Positions 12,153-22,512 of a stretch of DNA of 64,000 nucleotides are shown one piece after another. Under the pieces are notes generated by a model, which was given only the letters and a program-made list of their open reading frames with translations, was not told the DNA's origin and did no database searches. This DNA comes from Isoetes taiwanensis (lineage: Eukaryota > Streptophyta > Lycopodiopsida > Isoetales > Isoetaceae). Every line of letters starts with the position of its first letter. Position 1 is the first letter of the stretch. The position numbers and the translations under genes were made by a program. The DNA lies in the NCBI GenBank assembly GCA_021234155.1, contig JAJEKV010000020.1, positions 6,060,563 to 6,124,562 on the forward strand, given 5' to 3'.

Positions 12153-13466
12153 TCAAAACGGCATGAGAGCTTCCTGACCATAAACCAACTTGAAAGGAGT
12201 GTGACCTGTAGCAATTTTGAAACAAGTATTGTAGGCCCAAAGAAAAGTAGGAAGTTTTGTTTGCCAGTCAGTGCGTGAAGCATCACAAATTTTCTTGAGA
12301 ATGGTGACCAGAGTTTTGTTGGTGCTTTCTGCCAAACCATTACCTTGAGGATAGTAAGGTGTGCTCTTGTGATGATGTATCAGGAGATAATCCGTCAGCT
12401 CCTTGATAGTATGATTGATGAAATGGACACCACGATCACTGACCAGCTCCGTGGGGCAGCCGAATCGCGTGATGATTTGTTGATAAAGGACCCTGGCTGT
12501 GCTTGCTGCAGTGTTATCTGGAAGTGCGCAAGCTTCCGCCCATTTGTTAGCGTAGTCAGTGAGAACCAGAATGTAACGGGCACGGGTGTGCCGCGCAGGA
12601 GGATCTATGGGCCCCACAAAGTCCATTCCCCATTTGCTGAAGGGAAGTGGCGTGGCGACCGGCGTCAAGGGAAGAGCGTCACGGGCCGTGGGTCGTCCCA
12701 CCCGCTGGCAAGCATCACACGTGCGGGCGCGGGCGTGAGCGTCTTTGAAGAGCGTGGGCCAAAAATACCCAGCGAGAAGGATTTTGCGTGCCGTGGTGTC
12801 ACCGTGAAAATGACCACCACCTAGCCCTTGATGAGCTTCTTGAACAATATCTGGAACTTCATGAGGTAGAACACAGCGTCGAAGGATGGTATCCTTACCC
12901 TTTTTGTAGAGATGCCCTGCAACCATGGTGTAGTCACGGACCTCGCGGAGAAATTGATGTCGACGGGATTGCCGCTTGGCAGGAGAGAGCGTCGCGTCTT
13001 CTGGTGGAAGAGCACCTGTGAGGAGGTACTGCTGAAAATCATGGAACCAATGTGGTGTTGCCGTGACTAAAAAGAGCTGAGCATCAGGAAAGGCGTCTGA
13101 AACTCCAGTTGAGGGATCATCTGTGTGGATGCGTGAAAGATAATCCGGGACTACATGAGATTTGCTAGCCTTATGAACAATTTCAAAAGGGGCAAATTCT
13201 TGGAGAAGAAGGACCCAACGAGCAATGCGGCCCGTGGGCGTGGACTTGTTGATCAAATAAAGGAGTGCTTGGTGGTCCACAAAGAACTTGATTTGACTGC
13301 CCAAAAGGTAGTGACGGAAGCGTTGGACACGAGAAAATGAGACCCAAAGCTTCACGCCTGGTAGAGAATAGTTGCTTTCCAGCCAGAATTGAGTTTTCAC
13401 GCGCGATCGATTTGGTTTGTCGATTAATGCGATCATATTCTTGAGAAAGAACAGCTCCAATAGCAA
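12153..13466 (-). CDS. pol: RNase H (end) and integrase
   Basis: The N-terminal ~115 residues contain the RNase H end (FVDHQALLYLINK). A zinc-binding H-H-C-C segment follows (HQGLGGGHFHG … CDACQRVGR). The DDE core is visible as GMDFVGPID, ELVSDRGVHF and PQGNGLAESTNK, giving both Asp and the Glu. This enzyme inserts the cDNA into host DNA. The frame is open across the core and ends near VYGQEALMPF. Confidence 0.85.
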   Translation of the reverse strand: MLLELFFLKNMIALIDKPNRSRVKTQFWLESNYSLPGVKLWVSFSRVQRFRHYLLGSQIKFFVDHQALLYLINKSTPTGRIARWVLLLQEFAPFEIVHKASKSHVVPDYLSRIHTDDPSTGVSDAFPDAQLFLVTATPHWFHDFQQYLLTGALPPEDATLSPAKRQSRRHQFLREVRDYTMVAGHLYKKGKDTILRRCVLPHEVPDIVQEAHQGLGGGHFHGDTTARKILLAGYFWPTLFKDAHARARTCDACQRVGRPTARDALPLTPVATPLPFSKWGMDFVGPIDPPARHTRARYILVLTDYANKWAEACALPDNTAASTARVLYQQIITRFGCPTELVSDRGVHFINHTIKELTDYLLIHHHKSTPYYPQGNGLAESTNKTLVTILKKICDASRTDWQTKLPTFLWAYNTCFKIATGHTPFKLVYGQEALMPF

Positions 13467-13633
13467 ACGCCGGAGACATCTACATGAACATGAAAGGGCT
13501 TATCCCATTGAGGAGGAACAAGAACCAGGTTTTTCGAGTAAGCAAAAGCTTCAATTTGTTGGAAGCAAAGATCGCTCGGGAATTCCAAGCCCGGTGGATT
13601 AGTCACCCGTGAGTTTATGAATGGGATCCGCAA
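13183..13633 (-). pseudogene. RNase H N-terminal part in shifted frames
   Basis: Minus-strand frames at 13633-13433 and 13479-13183 show LVLVPPQWDKPFHVHVD and FAIGAVLSQEYD, the usual start of a gypsy RNase H. They overlap the integrase frame, so one or two frameshifts break the domain. Confidence 0.6.
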
Positions 13634-13639
13634 TGGCTG

Positions 13640-14308
13640 CTAGTCCGTGTATGAAGGTGGAGTAATAATTGACCTTACCCGGGAAAGAGCGTTATCTCCT
13701 TGATATTGGCCGGTGCTTGAGCTTTGAGCACACAACCGATTTTGGCGGGGATCGTGGTGATACACCGCTTTGCTGACAACATGGCCAACGAGAACTCCCG
13801 AGGTGACGCAAAAGGTGCATTTCTCAGGATTGAGACTAATGCCGGACTCATCACATTTCTGGAAGACGAGTTCCAACTTATCCAAGTGGTCAGCCATGGA
13901 ACTGTAGGCAAAGAAGTCATCTTGAAAAATTTGTAAGAAGGGATTCTCCTTCATAACATCATGAAAAACTGAGAGCATGATGCGTTGAAACGTTGATGGA
14001 GAGTTTGATAATCCAAAAGGAACCACCTTGTAGGCAAAAGTGCCCCACGGGGTGGTGAAAGTAGTCTTGAGCTGATCAGATTCTTTGATTGAGATCTGAT
14101 TGTAGCCAGAAAAACCATCCATGAAGGAGTACATCTCATGTCCAGCAACCTCTTCCAGAACCTGGTCTGTGAAGGGAAGTGGAAAGTGATCACGCTCAGT
14201 GGCCTGATTGAGTTTTCGGTAGTCCACACAGACGCGGATCTTACCATTGTGTTTGAGGGCAATGACGATGGGGCTCACCCATTCAGAATGTTTGACCTCA
14301 TAGATCAA
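13640..14308 (-). CDS. pol: Reverse transcriptase
   Basis: The RT motifs appear in order: CVDYRKLNQAT, YSFMDGFSGYNQI, FGLSNSPSTFQ, and the catalytic box IFQDDFFAYS with both Asp. The frame is the same as the upstream protease frame (14384-15688), separated by one TAG. It loses homology after VLVGHVVS, probably by a frameshift before RNase H. Confidence 0.85.
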   Translation of the reverse strand: MIYEVKHSEWVSPIVIALKHNGKIRVCVDYRKLNQATERDHFPLPFTDQVLEEVAGHEMYSFMDGFSGYNQISIKESDQLKTTFTTPWGTFAYKVVPFGLSNSPSTFQRIMLSVFHDVMKENPFLQIFQDDFFAYSSMADHLDKLELVFQKCDESGISLNPEKCTFCVTSGVLVGHVVSKAVYHHDPRQNRLCAQSSSTGQYQGDNALSRVRSIITPPSYTD

Positions 14309-14383
14309 ACCTGCAGCAAGGAGTTTGTCAATTTCCGCCTTGACGCGATCACGGTAATTAGGGTTGAGCCGGTACTGTCGTTG

Positions 14384-15688
14384 CTAAACTGGTCGTGTAT
14401 CAGATTTGGTAGGAATGGTGAGTTCCCCCAAGCTTTTGTTGATTCCCCGAAGATCTCTGTAGCTCCAGGCGAAGATGTGTTTGAATTTTTTGAACAGCTT
14501 GACGGCCCTGTTACGATAAGGGGCTGGAAGATTTGCAGCAATGCGGACAGGTTGATTGTTTCCCACGTCCACGATCTCAACTTCAGGAGTCTGAATATGA
14601 GGTATCACTTCTGTGTCCTCGACAATATGAGCAGGCGGTTGAAGCATGACAGGATGCGTGGCATTCTGCGTGGTGAAAAAGAGAGGTTGTTGAGTTTCAT
14701 CCAGCAGAGGTTGCTTCATGACAGCGTGGACATCAACAGGTGTTGCAGGAGGTTCCGCATCTGAAAAATGATCAACACGTTGGATTCTATTGCACGGAGC
14801 CAGGTAAGGGTCAAGCAAGGCAGCCACAGCCTGGTCCTGATCAAGAGTCATTTCTCTCCAAGGATCAGCATATTCGAGGTAGGATGACAGAGGCAGACTC
14901 GCAGGTGGAGCCTGAACTTGATAAATATTTTGAGCTTCTTCAGAATCGGTGTCTGAGAGAGCGGGTTCCGCATGTTCAACAGAAATGATCCTGCCTGTTT
15001 CCAAGTCCATGGTGGCATTGAGGTGACCATCAGTGATGACTAACTGATCCGTAGTCCAGTAATGGATACTCTTGGCCTGGCGGAGAAAAGGTCTGCCGAC
15101 CAACATTTCATAGTCACCTGGATCTTCGCCAGCCTTCCAAACTCCAAATTCCATGGGGAATCGGAGATCACCTATGTTGATGTGAAGAAGAGGCGTGACG
15201 CCTTGAGGTCTGGTGATATGGCCATTGGCCAATTTGATGTCATATGGGGCACGAAAAAGTTGTTGGATGCCCATTTGTTTGCGGAGTTTATCCGTGATGA
15301 GATTGACTGCGCTACCCCCGTCAATTTGAACATGATTGACTTGTTGATTGCCCACCGTGGCATGGTGGGTATAGAGGTAGCAACAGCCCCAACTAGAACA
15401 GTCGGGAGTGGTAACTGGTCCTTGAGAGCAGGACAGAGTTTCAAAATGGTTGCCAAGCTTAAAGGAATCTTGATCTTGGCGAGCTCCTCTTGGAGTTCCG
15501 AGGCACATGAGAAAAAGGATCTCGCTGGTTCCACGGGTCTTTGGAGTGCGTGGTAATGAAGCAGCAACTGCTTTGAGTAAGTCAACCTCAGCAGCAATAT
15601 TGGGATATGTCTGAGAGCGTGGAGGTTGAGATGTGGAAGGTGTATCGTGGCGTTGTTGAGCTCTGGTGGTGGCATGAACATTTGCCAA
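14384..15688 (-). CDS. pol: Aspartic protease and linker
   Basis: The protease active site reads VQIDGGSAVNLIT, followed by the flap-side segment LLHINIGDLRFPMEFGV and YEMLVGRPFL. The frame overlaps the end of gag in another register, so expression would need a frameshift or reflects decay. It ends at a TAG whose downstream codons (14383-14309) keep RT-like coding into the next frame. Confidence 0.75.
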   Translation of the reverse strand: MANVHATTRAQQRHDTPSTSQPPRSQTYPNIAAEVDLLKAVAASLPRTPKTRGTSEILFLMCLGTPRGARQDQDSFKLGNHFETLSCSQGPVTTPDCSSWGCCYLYTHHATVGNQQVNHVQIDGGSAVNLITDKLRKQMGIQQLFRAPYDIKLANGHITRPQGVTPLLHINIGDLRFPMEFGVWKAGEDPGDYEMLVGRPFLRQAKSIHYWTTDQLVITDGHLNATMDLETGRIISVEHAEPALSDTDSEEAQNIYQVQAPPASLPLSSYLEYADPWREMTLDQDQAVAALLDPYLAPCNRIQRVDHFSDAEPPATPVDVHAVMKQPLLDETQQPLFFTTQNATHPVMLQPPAHIVEDTEVIPHIQTPEVEIVDVGNNQPVRIAANLPAPYRNRAVKLFKKFKHIFAWSYRDLRGINKSLGELTIPTKSDTRPV

Positions 15689-17667
15689 TGTGCGCCTTGG
15701 CCAGCTTGCATGAGGTTCAAAATGCTTTGGCGAACTTTTGGCATGACATTTGGCATGAGTTTCTCCAAGTCAGGTGCAAAGTGAACCTTTTTTTCGTCCT
15801 CATGAGGAATGGTGTCAACTACAAAGGCAGGTTGCGTGCCATTTGGAATAAGGGTCAAGGGACGTGATGCCCTTGTCTGGCGTGAAACCAAACCAACCCA
15901 ATTTGTTGGCTGGACTGGAGGATTAAGTGCCTGAAAAATTTCCTCCTGTGCTTGTTGATCCAGCTGAGGTTGATTTGCTGGAGCTGGTTGATAGCGTGAT
16001 TGCTGAGGCGCTCTTGGTGGCTTCTTAAGAACTGGTCGCGGGCCTTGTTTGCCATTAGCAATCCAGAGTTGGTAAGCCGTGAGGCGGACCGATGTGGTCT
16101 GATTAGTGCCAGGAAGCTGTACCTGAACTTGTGGAAGTTGAGGACATGCCGTGGTGGTGTGACCCCATTCTTGACAGTGATAACACTGAGCTTTAGAAGG
16201 ATCAAAAGGAGGACGTGGGTTGGGTCCCCGTTGTTGCTCCTGTTGCTGATAGAGTTGAGTTGGTTGCACCTGAAGTGGTGGCTGCTGATAGTGCGATTGT
16301 TGCTGAGGTGTGGTTTGCACTTGATAAACCAGTTTGTTGCGGAAAGGTGTGGGATGAGTGCGAGTGCACTCTTCCGTGGCATGATTGCACATGTTGCATC
16401 TCTTGCAATGAGGCGGGCCATTGGTGGAGTTGCACTCATTTGCCAAGTGGCCTTGGTATTTGCAAATATGGCACCAGATCTGACTGCGCTGTGGATTGGT
16501 GTGTTGAGGCTGGACAGCCGTCTGTGGAACCATGACAGGTGGAATGAAAGGGAGCTCTTGAAGAGCCACGCCACGGGAGGAGACATTGACTGAGTGATTG
16601 ACAAGGTCGATAGCCTGCTCTAAAGTCTTGGGACGCAGGTATTCAGTCATTAGTCGAATAGCTGGAGGAAGTCCTTGGAGAAACCAGACCAGAATCTGGC
16701 TCTGTGTTGGGTACTCCTTGAGCTTACTGAGCAGAATGTGAAGTCGATCCGCAAAATCCCTGGCAGACTCCGTGGGCTCTTGTTGAAGTTCATTGAGTTG
16801 CTTGAGATGAAGTTGATCATCATCCGTGGTTCCATAATGAGAAAGAAAAGCAGTTTTCATTTCGGACCAGTCTTGTTTCCAATGGCTTTTGTTGGACATG
16901 AGCCATTGATGAGGAGAGCCACGCAGAGTGGTGGAAAAGATGTGGAATTTCAGTTGAGGTTGCGCATGACCATTTAGGACAGCTAGAGCCTCAAATTCTT
17001 CCATGTGGGCCTGAGCACTTTGGTCTAAGGGTTTGCCTTTCGTGTTGCCAAAGGTGGGATAAGTCAGTTTCAGAGTCAGAAAGGTAGATGTGAAAGTGCT
17101 GGGCTGAACAGGAACAGTGTAGTGAGGATATTGAGGTTGAGTTGGAGGTGGCATGGTGCCTGAAGGACCCTGATGAAGTGGTGACTGTGGTTGAGGAAGT
17201 GAAGGTGCCTGAGCATTGGTTTTGAGATCTGTAAGGTTGTAAACAGGAAGTGTAGTGGGAAAGGTATGGAAAGGAAATTCCTGGGTAGGCGCAAAAGAGA
17301 CTTGTGGGTATCCCTGCCCACCCGGGGGAGATGATGGTTGTGAAGGAAGAGGCGTATGGCCTGAAGAGTGATGGATGTAAGTGTGTTCAGGGGTATGAAA
17401 GTAAGGTTGAGAAGGTTGAGCCTGATAGGGCTCCTGATAGTGATGAGGTGACTGAGGTTGTGAGCAATGTTTGCATGCTTGGGGCGGGAACGGGGACGCA
17501 GACAGACACAGGGGGGTGGGTGGCCGACCGAGCCCTAGACCGAAGATGGCCTCCCTCAATGTCATAAGCAGATCCATACATGTCGCGAACGGTTCCCCGA
17601 CGCCGATGACGCCAAAGCGTGATGTCGCCTCGAGAAAGGAGTTCTTCTCGGGCGGAAGTTTCGGCAT
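15172..17667 (-). CDS. gag: Gag with three CCHC zinc knuckles
   Basis: The N-terminal ~190 residues are Pro/Gln/His-rich. The capsid-like core lies at ~225-360, with GSPHQWLMSNKSHWKQDW, ESARDFADRLHILLSKL and WFLQGLPPAIRLMT. Three knuckles follow: CHICKYQGHLANEC, CKRCNMCNHATEEC and CYHCQEWGHTTTAC. Gag normally ends with one or two knuckles; three is more than usual. Beyond about 15690 this frame overlaps the protease frame and is probably not coding. Confidence 0.8.
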   Translation of the reverse strand: MPKLPPEKNSFLEATSRFGVIGVGEPFATCMDLLMTLREAIFGLGLGRPPTPLCLSASPFPPQACKHCSQPQSPHHYQEPYQAQPSQPYFHTPEHTYIHHSSGHTPLPSQPSSPPGGQGYPQVSFAPTQEFPFHTFPTTLPVYNLTDLKTNAQAPSLPQPQSPLHQGPSGTMPPPTQPQYPHYTVPVQPSTFTSTFLTLKLTYPTFGNTKGKPLDQSAQAHMEEFEALAVLNGHAQPQLKFHIFSTTLRGSPHQWLMSNKSHWKQDWSEMKTAFLSHYGTTDDDQLHLKQLNELQQEPTESARDFADRLHILLSKLKEYPTQSQILVWFLQGLPPAIRLMTEYLRPKTLEQAIDLVNHSVNVSSRGVALQELPFIPPVMVPQTAVQPQHTNPQRSQIWCHICKYQGHLANECNSTNGPPHCKRCNMCNHATEECTRTHPTPFRNKLVYQVQTTPQQQSHYQQPPLQVQPTQLYQQQEQQRGPNPRPPFDPSKAQCYHCQEWGHTTTACPQLPQVQVQLPGTNQTTSVRLTAYQLWIANGKQGPRPVLKKPPRAPQQSRYQPAPANQPQLDQQAQEEIFQALNPPVQPTNWVGLVSRQTRASRPLTLIPNGTQPAFVVDTIPHEDEKKVHFAPDLEKLMPNVMPKVRQSILNLMQAGQGAHWQMFMPPPELNNATIHLPHLNLHALRHIPILLLRLTYSKQLLLHYHALQRPVEPARSFFSCASELQEELAKIKIPLSLATILKLCPALKDQLPLPTVLVGAVATSIPTMPRWAINKSIMFKLTGVAQSISSRINSANKWASNNFFVPHMTSNWPMAISPDLKASRLFFTST

Positions 17668-17721
17668 GCATACATGGCTTATGTAAGAAAGTAGGATTGA
17701 ATCAGACCGGCAGCGGCATGG

Positions 17722-18303
17722 TGTTTGGGGTCCGGGTTGGGGAACTCTGGAAGACAGCCCTCCGGAGGACCCGTGGATCTAACGGGGAGAGTCCAGGGGG
17801 ACTATGTCACGCGGGATTTGCAAGAAGAGAACAAGAAGAAGAAAACAGAACAAATGAGAGGAAAATGATAAGCTTCCTTGATATCAATGATGAACATACA
17901 TGAGCTCTCGCAATAGAGAGAAAAACTGAAAGGAGACAAGACTCAAAACTCATCTAGAACTCATGTGCGAGCTCTAGTCATATATATATAGTACAATGGC
18001 CTTTGGCCCAATATAGACACTCTGACTGATCTCGGTGCCGACTCCTGGAAGGAGGCCTGATTTGCAGGAATGTGGGCGGTGCCTCTTGAAGTGCCTAGAA
18101 TCATGCTGACGCTGACGCGGGCGGTGACGGGCCGTCATTTGTCTGAGCGGCGCCTCTTAGGCGGAGGTTTTGGCTGCGTGGTCTGCTGCTTGGTCTTCTG
18201 CTGAGCCTTTGACGGCTGACCCGTGGCTGAATGAGGATCCTTGAGCTTGACCTGGTCTGTCGTATGCATGAATAGTCCTGTACCAGGAGGCACAGGACTA
18301 ACA
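17722..18303 (-). repeat. 5' LTR of the Tat-like element
   Basis: It matches 7244-7828. The sequence just inside it (17721 downward, minus strand) contains GCCGCTGCCGG, a weak resemblance to the Asp-tRNA primer site used by Athila/Tat elements. Confidence 0.9.
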
Positions 18304-19433
18304 ATGTGAAGAACATTATCTTCAAGCTCTTGGGATGCGACACCGAGCGTTATGTTATCTACATCAGCAAGTCCACTAAGAGGGATAATGTTAATGAAGG
18401 TAGTCAGCATCAACATTAAGGATGAGCAGAGTCAGAATATGTGCATTAAAAGAAAGCAGGGCACTTGAATGATCATGCAACAACTCCAAGGATACCAGAT
18501 TCTTTTCAACAAATTATGGATCATCGCCTTGCTACTCCAGTGACTAACGACTACACCAACTTTAAGCAAGCTAGAGGACCTATCAGATAGTTGAGTTTCT
18601 TAGAATTATGGGTGATAGCATCCATGATGGGATGGGGACGAAATTTCGAGTAGATTTTTTTTTTTTTTTGTCTTTTCCTTTAGAAAGATGGACCCAAGAA
18701 TGGAGCAAAGCTTCAAGTATTGGGAAGAAAATGTATGGAGTACAATAATTGTATACATTGCTGGCAGATATCCAACATATTGGAACCTCTTCGTGAGCTT
18801 GATCACCTCGCTAAGAAGGATTCAATAATAGGATAACCGTCGACCATGTATATGACGAGTACTTCCGCAGCATAAGGAATAATCCGACCAAATGAAGGGA
18901 AGCAATCTAATAAGTCCGGCCAACTTCTTAGATGGCATCAACTCAAAGGTGGGGCTATTTCAAGAGGGTAATAATTAAGAAAGGGTAGATCCTAGAGTAT
19001 AGATTAGATCTAAAACAAGAATAATTATCTAATCATATAGTTTTCTATGTGTGCCCAAAAGTAATGTCATGCCGACTAACTTGTGGCCATAGGATTTATG
19101 TAAGTAGTTCTTTAACTTGTAATTTTGCACCTCCTAGATGACGGACATCTTTAAGAGCAAGACTCTTAAGTCTAAATCTAGGCCAGTAATTAAGCCAAGG
19201 CCAAGTAATTAGCAGCACCAACGGAACAAGAGTCAAGTTCGACATCAACCTAGAGCGAAGCAAAGTAGAGCATCGGCACCAACTTATGTACATTGGCAAT
19301 TATGACCTCACAATAAGCATGCAATATTAAAGCTGGCTAAAGCAATAATTGATTATTATAAGCAAGAGATACTTATTCCAGCACCAAAGGGCAAGTACCT
19401 TATAATTTAAGTTAAGTAATTCCAATCGTGCAA
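18304..19433 (+). other. Decayed gag/protease remnant of the nested chromovirus
   Basis: No intact frame is seen. It occupies the position just before the conserved protease-RT linker that starts at 19434, so it should derive from gag and protease. I see no clear zinc knuckle or DTGS motif. Confidence 0.4.
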
Positions 19434-21640
19434 CGCATGTCAGTAAGGCAATTACTTAAGGGCATCATGAGGAATGAGGTCATACACAAGCTACAAGTTG
19501 TCGACCCCGACCGCAAGAGTAAGAAGGAAGATGCTACTTCGAAACAGCTGCCTTGGGCAATTTCTAAGTTAATTAAGAAGTCCCATGATATATCCTTTGA
19601 TGAAATTTGAGAGCTTTTGCTCTATAGAAGCATAGAGACCGAAATCACTCTTGCACCGGAGGCAGAGCCGATCAACAAGGCTCTTTATAGAATCAGCACT
19701 TCCGAGCTAGCAGAGCTCAAGAAGCGGTTGTAGGAGTTGATCGACTTGGGGATCCTTTCGGCCAAGATGGAAGTCTAAAGGTGTATATCAACCATGGGCA
19801 GCTCAACAAGCAACGACATAATGGATCAGCCCCAAAAAGCAGGATTCTTCTACAAAATCGACTTAAGCTCGGGCAATCAGCAAATAAGGATGAAGGGGGA
19901 AGATCATTATAAGACTCCTTCAGAACTTGGTATGGGCACTATCACTTCACAATGATGCCCTTGAGTCTATAGAATGCTCCACCAACTCGTATGCATTTGA
20001 GGACGACATCTTCGAAGATTCCTTGGATGATTTCTTCATCAATTCTCTTCGACGACATCGTGATCTACAGCAAATCAATGGAAGAGCATGCAGCCGTGGA
20101 GATGTTAAGACGTCGCCACTCATTGGCAAGCTTTTGAAGCAGCAATTTGCAATGCCATCTCCACTTCGGCAAGAAGATAGAAGAAGCCATCTTCCCCAAC
20201 ATGGAGTTCAAGCACATGATGGGCTAGTCCTTACAAGAGTGCAAGAACGGATTAAGAAAGAGAAACCTTCAAATATTTTAAAAAGGAAGGTAATATTTAA
20301 TATCAAAGAACAACTATACTCAAAGCATAAGGAGTAAGAAAAATTTTCCAGGACACGCATCCCTATTTCCGGCCATGCAAAATTTATAAAGGCCTACTTC
20401 AAGATTAGAAGTAGCTACGTCTGGCCAGGTATGAAGAACAGATAATCAGACATAGCCAAGAATGTGTCAGTGGAGCCAGCGGACAAGGACGCAACAATTT
20501 TGAATTCCATGAGTTTTGGAACCTTGGGCAGTGCCACACGCCAAGTGGGAAGTCGTCAGCATGGTTTTCATAGCAGGCCTTCGAAGGCCAACAAGAAGCT
20601 TGAAGCCTTGATGGTTGTGGTACATAGTTATCAAAAGGGCACATAATTGCCATGCCACACCATAGACACCGCCTGGGATCTAGCCGTGTGGTCTACATAA
20701 GAGTTCTTTTAGGCTGCATGGAAAATACAGGTCGATCATCACCAAAAGAGATCCGAAGTTTTTTTAGCGACGTTTAGCAGGACTTCTTCAACACGAGCTG
20801 CACCAACTTGTTGATGAGTTTTGCTTATCATTCGCAGTCAATCGGCAAAGGGACCGCACCAACACAATTTTGGAGAGCACATTGAGAAACTATGATTGGA
20901 ACAAGTAATCCAAAGGGGCCGATTACATCCACCTGATCAATTACGTACAATAATATGAAGCAAGAGTCATCGAAGATGCCTCCTCCATGATCAGCTACAG
21001 TTATCAATGCTTGACCCTAGTCATGTGGCATAATCTAGTGCCCAAGGTGGAAGTTTCTCAACAACGACAGCATATATGCGGTAGCTTTTGGTAGAAGTGT
21101 GGGAGTATCTTCAACAGCATGGGCATATCTGAAGAGTCAAGCGGATAGAGGTAAAACTCCTTGGGAGTTGTTTTGTTGTGGCAGATAAAGTTGGCTCAAG
21201 TAAAGGTTAAGCAAGGGAAGCTTCGCATCGGCAATTGTAAGAAGCTCGCCCCTAGGTGGACCGGTCCGTTCACGATCTTGGAGAAGAGTGGGCTCTCAAG
21301 CCTACAAGTTGGATCTCTTGGCCACCTTAAGGTCTTCCATGTGAGTTTATTGAAAAGGCACGATCCTAAGCCTGAGGAGGTTTTGGATACTCCAACTTTG
21401 TTGGAAATGACGGAGGATCAAGTTGAAATAGTGCCTGAGTTCCTTCTTGATAAGTCATTCAAGAGGACTAGGTGATCTAAATTCCTCCAGGATTTGGTCA
21501 AGTGGAAGCACTTGCCCGTGGAAGACACGATCTGGGTATCGAAGCAGGACTTGGAGAAGCAATACCCAGAGTCTATGAAGGAGTTTGATGGGCGAGTCGT
21601 CTCCGAACTAATCGATGTCGACTTGCCAGGAGGTTAGCTT
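19434..21640 (+). pseudogene. pol: Decayed chromovirus pol (RT, integrase, chromodomain)
   Basis: The pieces line up with the pol of the element at 42673-46482. They are the linker MSVRQLLKGIMRNEV, an RT start ELAELKKRL, the RT motif FYKIDLSSGNQQIR, integrase zinc-finger sequence FKIRSSYVWPGM, the GPF segment RWTGPFTILEKSG, and a chromodomain-like end DLVKWKHLPVEDTIWV. The RT catalytic box and most of RNase H are absent or unreadable between about 19990 and 20340. Many stops and shifts show it is dead. Confidence 0.8.
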
Positions 21641-21719
21641 AGTATGTTTCTTAGTTAGCCTTAAGTTCTGGCTCATGTATTCTAGTTAGTAGAGTGCATG
21701 TGCCAGAATCTTGGAACGT

Positions 21720-22060
21720 GTGGGCGATGATGGGATATGCCTTTAAGGCATTCTCTAGGCCAACACGCACCAAGAGGTGCGCATGACCATTAGGGTCATG
21801 TGAGTGAGGAATGAGGCATGGTGGGCGATGATGAGACATCGATCGGATGCTCTCTATGCCGCGATGCGGGGGACGCACACCTGGCCGTAGGAGGGTCATG
21901 GTGAAGGTGAAAGTGATCATGCACGATGATGGGATCGTGAGACGTTCCCTAGCTTAAAACCCTTGGGGCATGATGCACTGGGGTGTACTCGATCTGGGGG
22001 GATCGTGTACAAGGTAGCACTTGATCATGGGCGATGATAGGATTATCTTAAATGGTCCTT
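21720..22060 (+). repeat. 3'-UTR tandem motif, ~100-bp period
   Basis: The motif GGGCGATGATGGGA or a variant occurs near 21721, 21822, 21923 and 22029. The same four-copy arrangement appears in the related element at 46564-46890. Confidence 0.6.
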
Positions 22061-22475
22061 AAGCTCAAATCCTTATGGGGCCATGATCGAGTGCAAGGTA
22101 GTAGGGTAACCTTGAGCTAGTAGTTCGGCTCAAGGAGGTAGGTAAGGGGGGTGGTCCCCTAAAACCACAAATTTATTAATTAAACTAATGTAATGTGCTC
22201 CTTGTGCAGGCAAGTTAGAGGTGGGCATCGAGGAGGGCGACATTTACGAGAGGATAGGGGGAGCCATAATTTAGATTATGAACCCTAATAACTCTTATAG
22301 TAATATTTCCTAATTATTATAAGAAGTAACTTGTTAAGGTTGTATAATTTTGTATAAGTACAAATATAGCCTAAATTTTGACAATTAACTTTTAATAGGA
22401 AGTTGACCGTTTAAATTGAATTAAAGAGTATGTTATGTTGTTTTGCAGGCATAAGGTACGTTAGTCACCTTAGCG

Positions 22476-22512
22476 CAATGCTGAGGACAGCATTGTCCTA
22501 AGGGGGGGAGAA
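22476..22512 (+). other. Hairpin plus polypurine tract before the 3' LTR
   Basis: CAATGCTGaggaCAGCATTG forms a perfect 8-bp stem with a four-base loop (22476-22495). The purine run AAGGGGGGGAGAA follows and abuts the LTR at 22513. The same design recurs in both H3 elements. Confidence 0.7.

Larger units (their letters stand above)
7244..18303 (-). mobile_element. Tat/Athila-like Ty3/gypsy element with an extra 3' gene
   Basis: Its 582-585 bp LTRs begin TGTTAG and end AAACA on the minus strand. A perfect 5-bp target duplication, ATGTG, flanks it (7239-7243 and 18304-18308). Minus-strand order is gag with three zinc knuckles, protease, RT, RNase H and integrase, followed by about 4 kb before the 3' LTR that carries a long additional gene. 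The 3' extra gene and the protease motif DGGS resemble the Tat/Athila branch, but that placement is inference. Several stops and frameshifts show it is no longer intact. Confidence 0.9.
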